Assembly: GCA_027486655.1 (NCBI GenBank)
Contig: JAIXOR010000009.1
Location: forward strand, 1 to 64,000
DNA length: 64,000 nucleotides
DNA from: Verrucomicrobiaceae bacterium
Lineage (GTDB): Bacteria > Verrucomicrobiota > Verrucomicrobiia > Verrucomicrobiales > Akkermansiaceae
Direction: 5' to 3'
Below are positions 24,733 through 33,332 of this stretch, in pieces. The position numbers were made by a program, and so were the translations under genes. How positions within the stretch are numbered: the first letter of the stretch is position 1; each line of letters starts with the position of its first letter. Under the pieces are notes generated by a model. It did no database searches, had not been told where the DNA came from, and saw only the letters and a list, made by a program, of their open reading frames with translations.

Positions 24733-24765
24733 AGGGCACCGAAGGGATCCGGAGCTTTGCCAGGT

Positions 24766-25794
24766 CTAACGCTTCACAAGACCCTGGAACCGGACGTCAT
24801 CGCCCAGTCTGCCGAATTCGCCGTTTGTTAGATCCAGGGATCCCGGAAGTCCGGTCCCTGCAAGCGCGGGCACCGGTCCGCCACAAAGCAGGGGCGCGTA
24901 GTAGATCACCACTTCATCCACCAGCCCCGCCTCGAACAAGGCCGCGGAAAACACGCCGCCGCATTCGGTCATGCAGGTGAGCACCCCTTGTTCGGAGGCG
25001 AGCTTGCGCAGGGTGCCGGCCAGATCCCCGCATGGGCGGATCAGGGTGCGGTCCTTGGCGGCATCGGTGAAAAGCGGTGCATCGGCGGGCAGCGAATCCG
25101 GCCGGCCGGTGAACACGACCCGCCACGGCTGCGGTCTTCCCTCAAGGCCTCGCGGATCGCGGATCGTGAGCGCAGGTTTGTCCCTTCGCACGGTTTCACC
25201 GGTGGTGAGGATGGCATCCACGGTCGAGCGGAGCTTCTGGACATCGGCGCGGGCTTCCGGGCCGGTGAGCCATGGACCTTCTCCCGGTGGGCGGGTGAGC
25301 CGTCCGTCAAGGGACATCGCGGTTTTCCAGATCACCCAGGGCAGACCGGTCTCGCGGACCTTGAAGAAGGGGCGAAGGATGCGCTCCGCCTCCTCGCGGA
25401 GCACTCCGGAAACCACCTCGATCCCGGATTCGGTTAGAACGGCATCCGCACGGCCGGCATGCGAGGGGTTGCGGTCCACACAGGCATAAACCACCCGCTT
25501 CACGCCCGCATCGATGAGGCCCTGCGTGCACGGCGGCGTGCGGCCATGGGTCGAGCAGGGCTCGAGCGTGACATAGACCGTGGCTCCGCGCGCGCCGTCG
25601 GGACCGTGCGTGGCGAAGGCTGCGGCAAGGGCCTCGCGCTCGGCATGCGGCATGCCCGCGGCATGATGCCAGCCGCTGCCTAACAGAACTCCGTCCTTCA
25701 CGACCACCGCGCCCACCGGAGGATTGGGAGCGGTCCTGCCGATTCCCTTCCGCGCCTCATCCAGCGCCAGCCGCATCCATGACTCGTCGGTCAT
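24766..25794 (-). CDS. ribD: Riboflavin deaminase/reductase RibD
   Basis: 342 residues. Bifunctional diaminohydroxyphosphoribosylaminopyrimidine deaminase/uracil reductase for riboflavin synthesis (cytoplasm). The deaminase zinc site is His50 and Glu52 (PHAE) with Cys80 and Cys89 (PCSTHGRTPPC). The C-terminal reductase domain has KTAMSLDGRLT and TECGGVFSAALFEAGLVDE. The start at 25794 overlaps the MscS stop as ATGA, so translation is probably coupled; a longer in-frame extension overlaps the MscS gene and is discarded. Reads leftward, last in an operon with MscS and the CorC-type gene. The TAG stop is part of a GTCTAACG near-motif. No FMN riboswitch upstream. Confidence 0.88.
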   Translation of the reverse strand: MTDESWMRLALDEARKGIGRTAPNPPVGAVVVKDGVLLGSGWHHAAGMPHAEREALAAAFATHGPDGARGATVYVTLEPCSTHGRTPPCTQGLIDAGVKRVVYACVDRNPSHAGRADAVLTESGIEVVSGVLREEAERILRPFFKVRETGLPWVIWKTAMSLDGRLTRPPGEGPWLTGPEARADVQKLRSTVDAILTTGETVRRDKPALTIRDPRGLEGRPQPWRVVFTGRPDSLPADAPLFTDAAKDRTLIRPCGDLAGTLRKLASEQGVLTCMTECGGVFSAALFEAGLVDEVVIYYAPLLCGGPVPALAGTGLPGSLDLTNGEFGRLGDDVRFQGLVKR

Positions 25795-28142
25795 GGCTCG
25801 GACGGGGGTGGGGAGATCTGCACCTTGATGGGCGCGTCCGTGGTGAGGTGCATGTCGCGTTGCGGATAGGGTATGCCCACGCCGGCTTCGGTGAAGCGTT
25901 TCTCGATCATGAGCCGGAGATCGCTGGCGATGACGATCGAGTTCGCCCCGGTGCCGAGTTCCACCCAGAAGTACAGGGAGAAAACCAGCGCGTTGTCGCC
26001 AAAGTCCTCGAACACCGCGAAGGGAGCGGGTTCCTTGCAGATCAGCCCGTGGCGTCCGGCGCACTCGGTGAGGATGGACATGACCAGCGGAGCGTCCGTG
26101 CCATAGGCCGCGCCCACCCGCAGGTTCCGGCGGATCTTGGGGCTGGTGAGTGTCCAGTTGGTCACCCGGTTCTCAAGGAACAGGGAGTTGGGGATCATCG
26201 TCTCCACATCATCCGCGCTGCGAATGATCGAGGAGCGCGTGTTCACCTCGGTGACCGTGCCGACGATGCCATCGACGTCCAGCACATCGCCCACCCGCAC
26301 CTTGCGTTCCGCAAGGACGATGATGCCGCTGATGAAGTTCTTGATGAGCGTCTGCGTGCCGAAGCCCACGCCGATGACGAGGGCACCGCCGACGAAGGCG
26401 AAGACGGCGAGCGGGATGCCGAGAAACGAAAGCGTGCCGAGGGCGAGGAGGATGCCGACAATGATCATCACCCAGTTGCGCAGCATGCGGATCTGCGGCT
26501 CCACAAGCGGATTGCGGGCGACCATGGTGCGCTGGATGCGGTTGGCGATGCGCGAGGCGATCCAATACCCGATCACGAAGAAACAAATGGCGCGCAGCAA
26601 CATGCCGAGCGTCACCGGGATCTTTCCGGTGATCGTTTGTCCGTCCACCTCGACGCTGTCCTCGTAGGACATCACTTCAAAGGACCAGACCTTGAGCACA
26701 CCTTGCCAGATCCTGGGACCGATCGATTGGATGCGGTTCATGACACCGGGCTCCTCTTCCTTCGGCGTGTGATCGGCGATCCAGCGGCGGATGATCTTGC
26801 GCTGGGCCTCGACCGTCTGATAGGCGCGCTGGAGCATGGCGAGCATCTCGCTGCGGGCGGCGCGCTGTTCGTTGACGAGGGCGAAGCGGGGGTCCTCCGA
26901 GGTGATCGAAGCCGCCCGGGATTCCAGCTTGCTGAGTTCCGCGCCGCAGGTGGTCATGTCATTGTCCACCACGTTCAACCAGGCGCGCAGGCGGTCGGAG
27001 AGGACACCGAGGGATTCGAGCGCCTTGCGTTCTTCCTCGGGTTTGTCCGACTTCAGGAGAACCGCCCGTTCCTGCTGGGCCTTGAAACCGATGTTCTCAA
27101 GCTGGACGAGGCTCTCCAGCCCTTCGGTCATGGATTGAAGGGATTCGATGCGGACCTCGGCCACCTCCACACGGAACTTCGCAAGCTCAAGGCCTTCCGG
27201 CGGCTTGCCCTCCACCGCCTGCTCTTCTAACAAGTCGAGCGCCGCCTGGGCCTGCGTGCGGGTGGTGATGGCTCCCTTGATGCGTTTGGAAATCTGGTTG
27301 ATCTCCTTCTCATATCCCGCCTTCCGCTCGTTGGAGATTCTCTCGACCTTGGCAAGATCCTCGTCGCTGAGCTGCGAGTTCGGCGCGGCGATGCGAACCT
27401 TCCGCTCGATGAGTGCGAGCTCGGACTTGGCGGCGGCAATGCGCTCGCGCATGGCCTCGCAGTTGGCCATCAGGTAACCGGCGCGGGTGGCAAGCAGCCT
27501 TGAGTTTGCACGTGCGGCTTCCAAGCGCCACTTGGCCGCATCCGCCGCGGAGCCCGCCGCCGCGTTCTGAACCTCGACGATCAAGGGGCTGATCGCCTCC
27601 TCGGCCGCCTTGGCTTCGGCGTGCGTGCTGCCGACAAGGCGCTCGTAATTGGCGAGCGAGGATTCGTTGGAGGAGAGCTTGGCCTTGATGGCGTCCCGTT
27701 CGTTGAGGAGCTCATCGATCATCAGCACCGAGTATGGCGGAGCCTCCTTGAAGCCGGTCCATGCGGAGTCTTCCGATCGGGCGGTCTCCGCGGCTTTGCG
27801 GGCTTCGGAGGCCATGTTGAAGTTTTTCAACCAACCACCGGTGATGAGCACCATTTGTTCGAGATCGCGGCGGCGGTCATCGAGTTCGGAGCTGGTGATG
27901 CCTTCAGGCAGGGCGACGGTGGTTCCACCGGCTTCGAGGCGGCCGAGGGTGTCGCGCGCTTCCTGATGCCAGAGTTCGAGACGTTTTCTGACGTCCTCGG
28001 GTTTCTCGGCGGGGGCCGGTTTTGCGGGTTCGGAACCGTCGATCGCCTTTTTGATCGACTGCACCTGACCATCCGCCCGCGGGCAGGAGACGGGCGATGC
28101 GGCGAGCAACGCGACGAGGCAAAAGACGATCCGGTGTTTCAC
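25791..28142 (-). CDS. MscS-family mechanosensitive channel with long N-terminal coiled coil
   Basis: 783 residues from a GTG at 28142, which gives MKHRIVFCLVALLAASPVSC, a plausible signal or lipobox-like start; upstream ATGs at 28229 or 28175 are less likely. An extended periplasmic Lys/Glu/Ala-rich region (residues about 40-470) with strong coiled-coil character (LEEQ, AEVRIES) precedes the channel core. The MscS core near 577-600 has FVGGALVIGVGFGTQ and, following it, ISGIIVLAERKVRVGD with DVDGIVGTVTEVNTRSS. Resembles the large MscK/KefA type, which opens under membrane tension to release osmolytes. Upstream gene is the CorC-type protein; downstream is RibD. Confidence 0.85.
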   Translation of the reverse strand: MKHRIVFCLVALLAASPVSCPRADGQVQSIKKAIDGSEPAKPAPAEKPEDVRKRLELWHQEARDTLGRLEAGGTTVALPEGITSSELDDRRRDLEQMVLITGGWLKNFNMASEARKAAETARSEDSAWTGFKEAPPYSVLMIDELLNERDAIKAKLSSNESSLANYERLVGSTHAEAKAAEEAISPLIVEVQNAAAGSAADAAKWRLEAARANSRLLATRAGYLMANCEAMRERIAAAKSELALIERKVRIAAPNSQLSDEDLAKVERISNERKAGYEKEINQISKRIKGAITTRTQAQAALDLLEEQAVEGKPPEGLELAKFRVEVAEVRIESLQSMTEGLESLVQLENIGFKAQQERAVLLKSDKPEEERKALESLGVLSDRLRAWLNVVDNDMTTCGAELSKLESRAASITSEDPRFALVNEQRAARSEMLAMLQRAYQTVEAQRKIIRRWIADHTPKEEEPGVMNRIQSIGPRIWQGVLKVWSFEVMSYEDSVEVDGQTITGKIPVTLGMLLRAICFFVIGYWIASRIANRIQRTMVARNPLVEPQIRMLRNWVMIIVGILLALGTLSFLGIPLAVFAFVGGALVIGVGFGTQTLIKNFISGIIVLAERKVRVGDVLDVDGIVGTVTEVNTRSSIIRSADDVETMIPNSLFLENRVTNWTLTSPKIRRNLRVGAAYGTDAPLVMSILTECAGRHGLICKEPAPFAVFEDFGDNALVFSLYFWVELGTGANSIVIASDLRLMIEKRFTEAGVGIPYPQRDMHLTTDAPIKVQISPPPSEP

Positions 28143-28200
28143 ACGCGCAGACTCACCCGCGCCGGGCCGTGGCATCAAGCGGGAAGAAACGCCGCTGATA

Positions 28201-29526
28201 TCAATCGGCATCCTCAGCCAGTGCGGCAAGCTCCGCAGGCAGCCGGCGGATCAGCACCTTGTCGATGCGCTGGCGATCCATGTCCACCACTTCAAACTCG
28301 AAGGATCCCGCGCGGAAGGTCTCGCCCTCGGCGGGCAGTCGGTCGAGACGGTTCACGATGTAGCCGGCGAGAGTCTGGAACGGCTCGCGCTCGCGTTCGA
28401 CGACCTCTTCGAGGTCCGGAAGGTGCTCCACCACATCATCGATCTCCATCAGGCCGTCGATGATCCAGGCGTCGTTGCCGGAGGGGCGGATCTTGGCGGT
28501 ATCGTGGCCGATGCTTCCGGGCCGCAGGTCGCCGACGATTTCCTCAACCAGGTCCTCGAGAGTGATCATGCCGCGGATGGTTCCGAATTCATCCGTCACC
28601 AGCGCCGCTCCGAGCGGGGAACCACGGAGCGTGTCCATGAGGCTGAGCGCCGGTTGGTTTTCCGAAACAAAGATCGCGGGGCTGAGCAGCTCGGCGAGGG
28701 GTTTCTGCTTTCCGCTGGCGAGGTTGGTGAAGAGTTCCCGCAGTGAAACCATGCCGCAAATCTCGTCGCGTGAGCCCTCGTGCACCGGAAACACCGTCTG
28801 CTGGCTGGCCGCCACACGCGACCAGATCTGGGAGAAGGTTTCTTCTCGATGAAGGAAGAGCACCTTGGGCTTGGGCCGCATGATTTCCTCGGCAAGCACC
28901 ATGCGGAGGTCGAAAACGCCCTCGACCATCTCGGATTCGTTCTCGTCCACGGTGCCGGTCACGATGCCCTCCCTCACCAGCACCTGAACCTCCTCGCGGG
29001 TGGGCCCGCTCTGGATTTTTCCGCTCCCGCCGAAAAAGCGCATGACGATCCGCGTGCTGAGCTCGAGCACATGGACAACCGGCCGTGAAACCTTCGCCAG
29101 CAAGGCCATCGGCGGGGCCATCGTGACGGCGATCGCCTCGGCGTGACGAAGCGCCAGGCCCTTCGGCACCAGTTCGCCGATCACCAGTGAAAGATAAGTG
29201 ATGATGCTCACCACCACCGCGAGGGCGATGTTCGGGGCGTAAGCCGCGAGCAGCGGAATGCCAGCGATGACCGGCTCGATTCGGCCGGCAAGCGCGGCAC
29301 CCCCGAAGGCACCGGAGAGCACTCCCACCAGCGTGATGCCAATCTGCACGCTGCTCAGGAAACGCTCGGGATTCTCCAGCAGCCTCAAGGCCGCCTTCGC
29401 ACCCTGGCTGCCCTCGTCGGAGAGCTGCTTGAGGCGGGCTTTCCTCACGGAAACCAGCGCGATTTCCGTCATGGCGAACACGCCGTTGCCGATCAGGAGG
29501 ATGAGGATGATGAGGACTTCAGTCAT
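28201..29526 (-). CDS. CNNM/CorC-type transport protein (HlyC/CorC family)
   Basis: 441 residues. N-terminal transmembrane DUF21/CNNM domain (MTEVLIILILLIGNGVF), then two CBS domains (around GMVSLRELF and GMITLEDLVEEIVGDL) and a C-terminal CorC_HlyC transporter-associated domain ending in MDRQRIDKVLIRRL. Such proteins act at the inner membrane and are linked to magnesium/cobalt efflux, though several are of uncertain substrate. The start at 29526 is chosen because the upstream 83-residue extension is Arg-rich and not hydrophobic. It is 46 bases from the epimerase gene, same strand. Confidence 0.85.
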   Translation of the reverse strand: MTEVLIILILLIGNGVFAMTEIALVSVRKARLKQLSDEGSQGAKAALRLLENPERFLSSVQIGITLVGVLSGAFGGAALAGRIEPVIAGIPLLAAYAPNIALAVVVSIITYLSLVIGELVPKGLALRHAEAIAVTMAPPMALLAKVSRPVVHVLELSTRIVMRFFGGSGKIQSGPTREEVQVLVREGIVTGTVDENESEMVEGVFDLRMVLAEEIMRPKPKVLFLHREETFSQIWSRVAASQQTVFPVHEGSRDEICGMVSLRELFTNLASGKQKPLAELLSPAIFVSENQPALSLMDTLRGSPLGAALVTDEFGTIRGMITLEDLVEEIVGDLRPGSIGHDTAKIRPSGNDAWIIDGLMEIDDVVEHLPDLEEVVEREREPFQTLAGYIVNRLDRLPAEGETFRAGSFEFEVVDMDRQRIDKVLIRRLPAELAALAEDAD

Positions 29527-29572
29527 GGAGAAGGATCCCGGAACCGGGATCCGGCGGATAAACCCGCGCCAT

Positions 29573-30607
29573 TCATAGGCGCGGGACTGTTTGATTGCAA
29601 CCACGCTTTGAAGCCCGGTAATCCGGGTGGCATCGCACGATTTCCTCGAGCCCCACCTCCCAATCCACACTCGGGGCGAATCCACCGGCGATGCCTCGCA
29701 GCAAACTGATATCCGCAGCCTTGCGCGTGGCACCCTCGGGTTTGGATCGATCAAAACGCAGCGGCTTCTCCACACCCGCCAGCCGCATCAGGTCCATGGC
29801 CAGATCCCGCAAGCGGATCTCGCGGGGACTACCGACGTTGACGGGCTCGGCGAGCGCGTGAATTTCTGTTAGATCAACCAGTCCGCGCGCCGCATCCGTG
29901 CCGTGGATGAAGGCACGTGTCTGCGAACCGCTTCCCCAGACGACCACCTCTTCGTCCTTCGAGAGGATTTTTTCGAGAAGCGATGGAATCACATGCGCAC
30001 CGGGACCCCTGCGGTCGTCGCGGGCGCCATAGACGTTGAAGGGTCTGGCGATGGCGATTTCCACATCACCCCGCCGCGCGGCCGCGATGGCAGTCTCCTC
30101 GATCCTCCGCTTGGCAAGGCCGTAGCCACGGTTGGCCGATTCCGGTTCGGTGCCGTCGAGTGGCATCTCGGGAGTGGGCACCGGTGCATCGTCCGGATAG
30201 ACGCAGGACGAACTCACCACCAGCATCCGCGGCACGCGATGGCGGATCATCGCATCGAGCACGGCGTTTCCAAGGCGCAGGTTTTCCTGATAGAGCCGGT
30301 CGTGGCGGTCTTCATCGGGCGTGAGTCCGGGTGCCCGCCCCGCCAGGTTCATCACCACGTCCATGCCGGGAAAAACCTTCGCGGCGAGATCCGGATCCGT
30401 CGCATCGCCATGGATCGTCCGCACCGCATCCACGCAACCGGCAAGGCGCTGCCAGGAACCGGAGGACAGGTCGTCGAGCACCGTGACCTCGGCCCCGCGC
30501 GCGACCAGCAGGTCCACCACGTGGGATCCGATGAAACCCGCACCACCGGGCACGAGGACCTTTTTCCCGCGCCAGAATCCGCTATCGCCTCCTGCTGCGT
30601 CCGGCAT
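29573..30607 (-). CDS. NAD-dependent sugar epimerase/dehydratase (GDP-L-fucose synthase-like)
   Basis: 344 residues. Extended SDR. Nucleotide-binding GGAGFIGS follows residue 15, the catalytic SSSCVYP segment carries a Cys as in GDP-L-fucose synthase, and YGLAKRR supplies Tyr/Lys. The C-terminal half (RPFNVYGARDDRRGPG, NVGSPREI, DLMRLAG) matches the sugar-nucleotide epimerase class. The start is ambiguous: ATG at 30607 overlaps the previous gene's TGA as TGATG, while a GTG at 30610 adds one residue. The exact sugar is not decidable. Context with a mannose-synthase-like GT2 and a TMTC-like enzyme on the other side favours a role in making a sugar donor. Confidence 0.8.
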   Translation of the reverse strand: MPDAAGGDSGFWRGKKVLVPGGAGFIGSHVVDLLVARGAEVTVLDDLSSGSWQRLAGCVDAVRTIHGDATDPDLAAKVFPGMDVVMNLAGRAPGLTPDEDRHDRLYQENLRLGNAVLDAMIRHRVPRMLVVSSSCVYPDDAPVPTPEMPLDGTEPESANRGYGLAKRRIEETAIAAARRGDVEIAIARPFNVYGARDDRRGPGAHVIPSLLEKILSKDEEVVVWGSGSQTRAFIHGTDAARGLVDLTEIHALAEPVNVGSPREIRLRDLAMDLMRLAGVEKPLRFDRSKPEGATRKAADISLLRGIAGGFAPSVDWEVGLEEIVRCHPDYRASKRGCNQTVPRL

Positions 30608-33291
30608 CACTCCGTCGGTTCGACGATCGCGCCGAGGCGGTAGAAACGCCGCGCCCCAACCGGTTGCGGTTGTTCCATGAGCGTGACCGGCACGCGGCCG
30701 CCGAAGCCCGGGGTTTCATAGACCAGCGCGCTGCCCGTCCATGCCCCATCCGCGACGCGGCGGGCGATTTCCTGCCAGGATCCGCCGGGGCTGTCGGCAA
30801 CCTCCACGATGAAGGTGGCATCCTCAGCAGGAGTTTCCGGAAGACGCATGAAAACCATCATCTGACCCGGGCTTCCCATCAGGGTGGGGAACGGAGAGCC
30901 GTAGAAATCCAGAACGGTGGGGCCATTCGGATTGAGGTTCATCGCGTATTCCAGGCTGTTGGGAATGCCATCGTGATCCGGATCCGCAGCGAGCCCGGAG
31001 ATGGCGGGGTTCCCCAGATCGCCGGGCGGGAAGTTCGACTGCGCCCAGCCCCCGAAGGTCGTGAGTGGTGGCAGGGTTTGGAAAGACACGGTGAACTCGA
31101 ACACGCGCCCCGTTCCCTGATAGGCGGCCTCCTGGTCCGTTTCCACGCGAATCACCGCCTCATGGTAACCGATGGAGCCCGCGGCAATCTGATAGTTCAG
31201 CGCTGCCGACTGCCCCTCGTGCAACACGCTGACCGGACCGTGGGTGGGAGTGAAAAGCCCGGCATCGGCACCGGTGACCGAGATCGAGTGAATCGTGAGG
31301 CTGGTGAGCGGATGGGCCGATCCGTAATCGGTCGAATCATTGCGCAGGGTGATCGGCAGGTTCAGCGGACCGCGCGTGGTGCCCAGATCGATCAGGCCGC
31401 CAGGTCCGCGCGAGGAGTCGAAACGAGGGCCCAGAATGATCGAGTGATCCACCACGACACCGGGTGAAGCCGCGCGCACCGCCCGGAAGGCCGAGCCGGA
31501 CCAGGTGCCGGGCGGATTCGGAGTGGCGGCGGTGGCCGCCATCGTGGGCACATACGATCCCGGTGGTGACGGAAGAGGTGCCGCCGATCCGGCATCCGGC
31601 ACGAAGTATCCCACTGGAGCTGGCCTCTGGAACGTGGAGGCCGTGGTATCCACGTAGTAACCCGGACTCGCCGGAGTGGCCGAGCCCGCTCCCGCCGTGG
31701 AGACGTAGGTCCCGAGCGGCGCGGGCGTCTGACCTGTGGCCGCGGTGGTGGCCACGAAGTATCCGGGCGAGGCAAGCGTCGCGGAAGTGGCGGCATGCGA
31801 GCTCACATAACGACCGAGCGGAGCCGGCGTCTGCGCGGTGGCGGCCGTGGTATCCACAAAATACCCGGGAGCGGCGGGTATGGCGGCGGAAGACCCGGAG
31901 CTGGGCACATAGTATCCCTCCGACGCTGGAGTTTGGAACGTGGAACCCGTTGTTTCCACATAGTATCCCGGCGATGCGGGCGTGGCGGCGACTGCCCCGG
32001 TGGTATTCACGTAGAACCCGCGCGGAGCGGGAATCTGGGCGGCGGCGGCAGACTCCGGCACGTAGTGACCCAGCGAGGCGGTGAAGGCAAAGGTGGCGGC
32101 CGCACCGGGAACGTAGCTGCCGGGGGCGGCGGGCGTGGGTGCCGTGGCGGCCATCGTGTTCACATAATATCCGGGGGAAGCGGGAGTGGCGGCCGCCGCT
32201 CCGGCCATGGACACATAATGCCCCAGCGGAGCCGGTTTCTGGAAGGTGGAGGCCGTGGTATCCACAAAAAACCCGGGACTGGCAGGCGTCGCCGAGGCGG
32301 AACCGGAAAAAGGCACGTAAGTCCCGAGCGGAGCCGGCGTTTGCGATGCGGCGGCGGTCGTGTTCACGAAGTAACCGGGATCGGCCAGCCTTGCCGAGGT
32401 GGCGCCGACGCCGGGAACGTAGGCCCCCAGTGGCGCGGGAGTGGGCGCGGTGGCCGCGGTCGTGTTTACGAAATACCCTGGCGCAGCGGGAGTGGCCTCG
32501 GTGGCCGCAGAATCGGAGACGTAATGACCCAGCGGCGCGGGCGTTTGGGAAATCGAGGCCGGCAGGTTCACAAAGAATCCCGGACTGGCAGGAGTGGCCG
32601 CCGCGGAACCGGCGAGCGGCACGTAGTATCCGGGAGATGCGGGGATTTGCGAAGTGGAGGCCGTCATGTCGACGAAATAGCCCGGACTCGCCTGGACCGC
32701 CGAGGTTGCCCCGACGCCGGACACGTAGGATCCCAGCGGGGCGGGCGTCTGGGCCGTGGCCGCGGTCGTGTTGACAAAATATCCGGGCGAGGCGGGCGTG
32801 GCTTGCGAGGCTCCGGAGGTCGGGACGTAATGGCCCAAGGGCGAGGGTTTCTGGGAGGTGGAACCGGTGGCGGCCACATAATACCCCGGATCTGCCTGGG
32901 TAGCCTCGGTGGCACCGAAACCCGCGACGTAGAATCCGAGCGGTGCAGGAGTCTGACCGGAGGCCGCGGAAACGGCTACGAAAAATCCCGGCTCTGCCAT
33001 GAGAGCGCTGGTGGCGGCAAAGGCCGGCACATAATAGCCTGGAGCCGCGGGCGTCGGTGCGGTGGCCGCAGTGCTGTTGACATAATACCCGGGACTCGCC
33101 GGGGTCTGGGTGATGGAGCCGGCCAGCGGCACGTAGTGGCCCAGCGAGGCGGCGATGCAGCCATTGCCATCCGGATCGTAATATCCCGGATCACAGAAAT
33201 CCGCACGGACGGATTGCAGCCCGGGCAGCAGGGCCAATGACCAGCCGAGCACGCGAGACCACCGGATGCCAACGGGGAGGGGACGGTCCAT
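30607..33291 (-). CDS. Secreted 17-residue-repeat surface protein with choice-of-anchor domain
   Basis: 894 residues from the ATG at 33291; a longer TTG start at 33330 is possible but the MDRPLPVGIRWSRVLGW start gives a good signal peptide. Next, FCDPGYYDPDGNGCIAA (residues about 32-48) carries two cysteines. From about residue 50 to 593 there are 32 tandem 17-residue units, then a choice-of-anchor D-like region (about 600-740) and a calcium-type DPDHDGIPNSLEYAMN motif near 760. Consensus alternates PGYYVNTTAATAQTPAP and LGxYVPxxGAxAATPAS. See the repeat feature and findings. The protein is probably exported and O-glycosylated; only the export signal and repeats are seen directly. Stop overlaps the epimerase start (TGATG). 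Confidence 0.8.
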   Translation of the reverse strand: MDRPLPVGIRWSRVLGWSLALLPGLQSVRADFCDPGYYDPDGNGCIAASLGHYVPLAGSITQTPASPGYYVNSTAATAPTPAAPGYYVPAFAATSALMAEPGFFVAVSAASGQTPAPLGFYVAGFGATEATQADPGYYVAATGSTSQKPSPLGHYVPTSGASQATPASPGYFVNTTAATAQTPAPLGSYVSGVGATSAVQASPGYFVDMTASTSQIPASPGYYVPLAGSAAATPASPGFFVNLPASISQTPAPLGHYVSDSAATEATPAAPGYFVNTTAATAPTPAPLGAYVPGVGATSARLADPGYFVNTTAAASQTPAPLGTYVPFSGSASATPASPGFFVDTTASTFQKPAPLGHYVSMAGAAAATPASPGYYVNTMAATAPTPAAPGSYVPGAAATFAFTASLGHYVPESAAAAQIPAPRGFYVNTTGAVAATPASPGYYVETTGSTFQTPASEGYYVPSSGSSAAIPAAPGYFVDTTAATAQTPAPLGRYVSSHAATSATLASPGYFVATTAATGQTPAPLGTYVSTAGAGSATPASPGYYVDTTASTFQRPAPVGYFVPDAGSAAPLPSPPGSYVPTMAATAATPNPPGTWSGSAFRAVRAASPGVVVDHSIILGPRFDSSRGPGGLIDLGTTRGPLNLPITLRNDSTDYGSAHPLTSLTIHSISVTGADAGLFTPTHGPVSVLHEGQSAALNYQIAAGSIGYHEAVIRVETDQEAAYQGTGRVFEFTVSFQTLPPLTTFGGWAQSNFPPGDLGNPAISGLAADPDHDGIPNSLEYAMNLNPNGPTVLDFYGSPFPTLMGSPGQMMVFMRLPETPAEDATFIVEVADSPGGSWQEIARRVADGAWTGSALVYETPGFGGRVPVTLMEQPQPVGARRFYRLGAIVEPTE
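31513..33144 (-). repeat. 32 x 51-bp in-frame tandem repeat (17-residue units)
   Basis: Translating the minus strand from 33144 down to 31513 gives 32 units of exactly 17 residues with no insertions. Each has Gly at unit position 2, an aromatic pair at 3-4 (Tyr/Phe/His) and usually Val at 5. Odd units mostly read LGHYVP..., even units PGYYVN.... The last unit is PGSYVPTMAATAATPNP, then PGTWSGS. Serine and threonine make up about a fifth to a quarter of each unit and proline recurs near the end. Cysteines are absent throughout. Confidence 0.9.
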
Positions 33292-33332
33292 GAGGCCCCG
33301 AAACTTGCTTTTCAAAGGGCGTTTCGTCAAGG

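Noticed and set aside
24733..24768. CTAACG at 24765 as a motif copy
   Set aside because: The base after CTAAC is G and it forms the ribD TAG stop, so it is listed only as a near-copy.
25779..27230. 483-residue plus-strand frame opposite MscS
   Set aside because: Same reason: the minus strand carries the MscS core motifs; this frame shows only complement-type low complexity.
31513..33144. 51-bp tandem repeats as CRISPR array
   Set aside because: The repeats are contiguous without spacers and encode an in-frame 17-residue protein repeat.
31795..33240. 481-residue plus-strand Gly/Arg-rich frame opposite the repeat protein
   Set aside because: Reading the complement of the 51-bp repeats yields periodic Gly/Arg junk; signal peptide and repeat logic lie on the minus strand.
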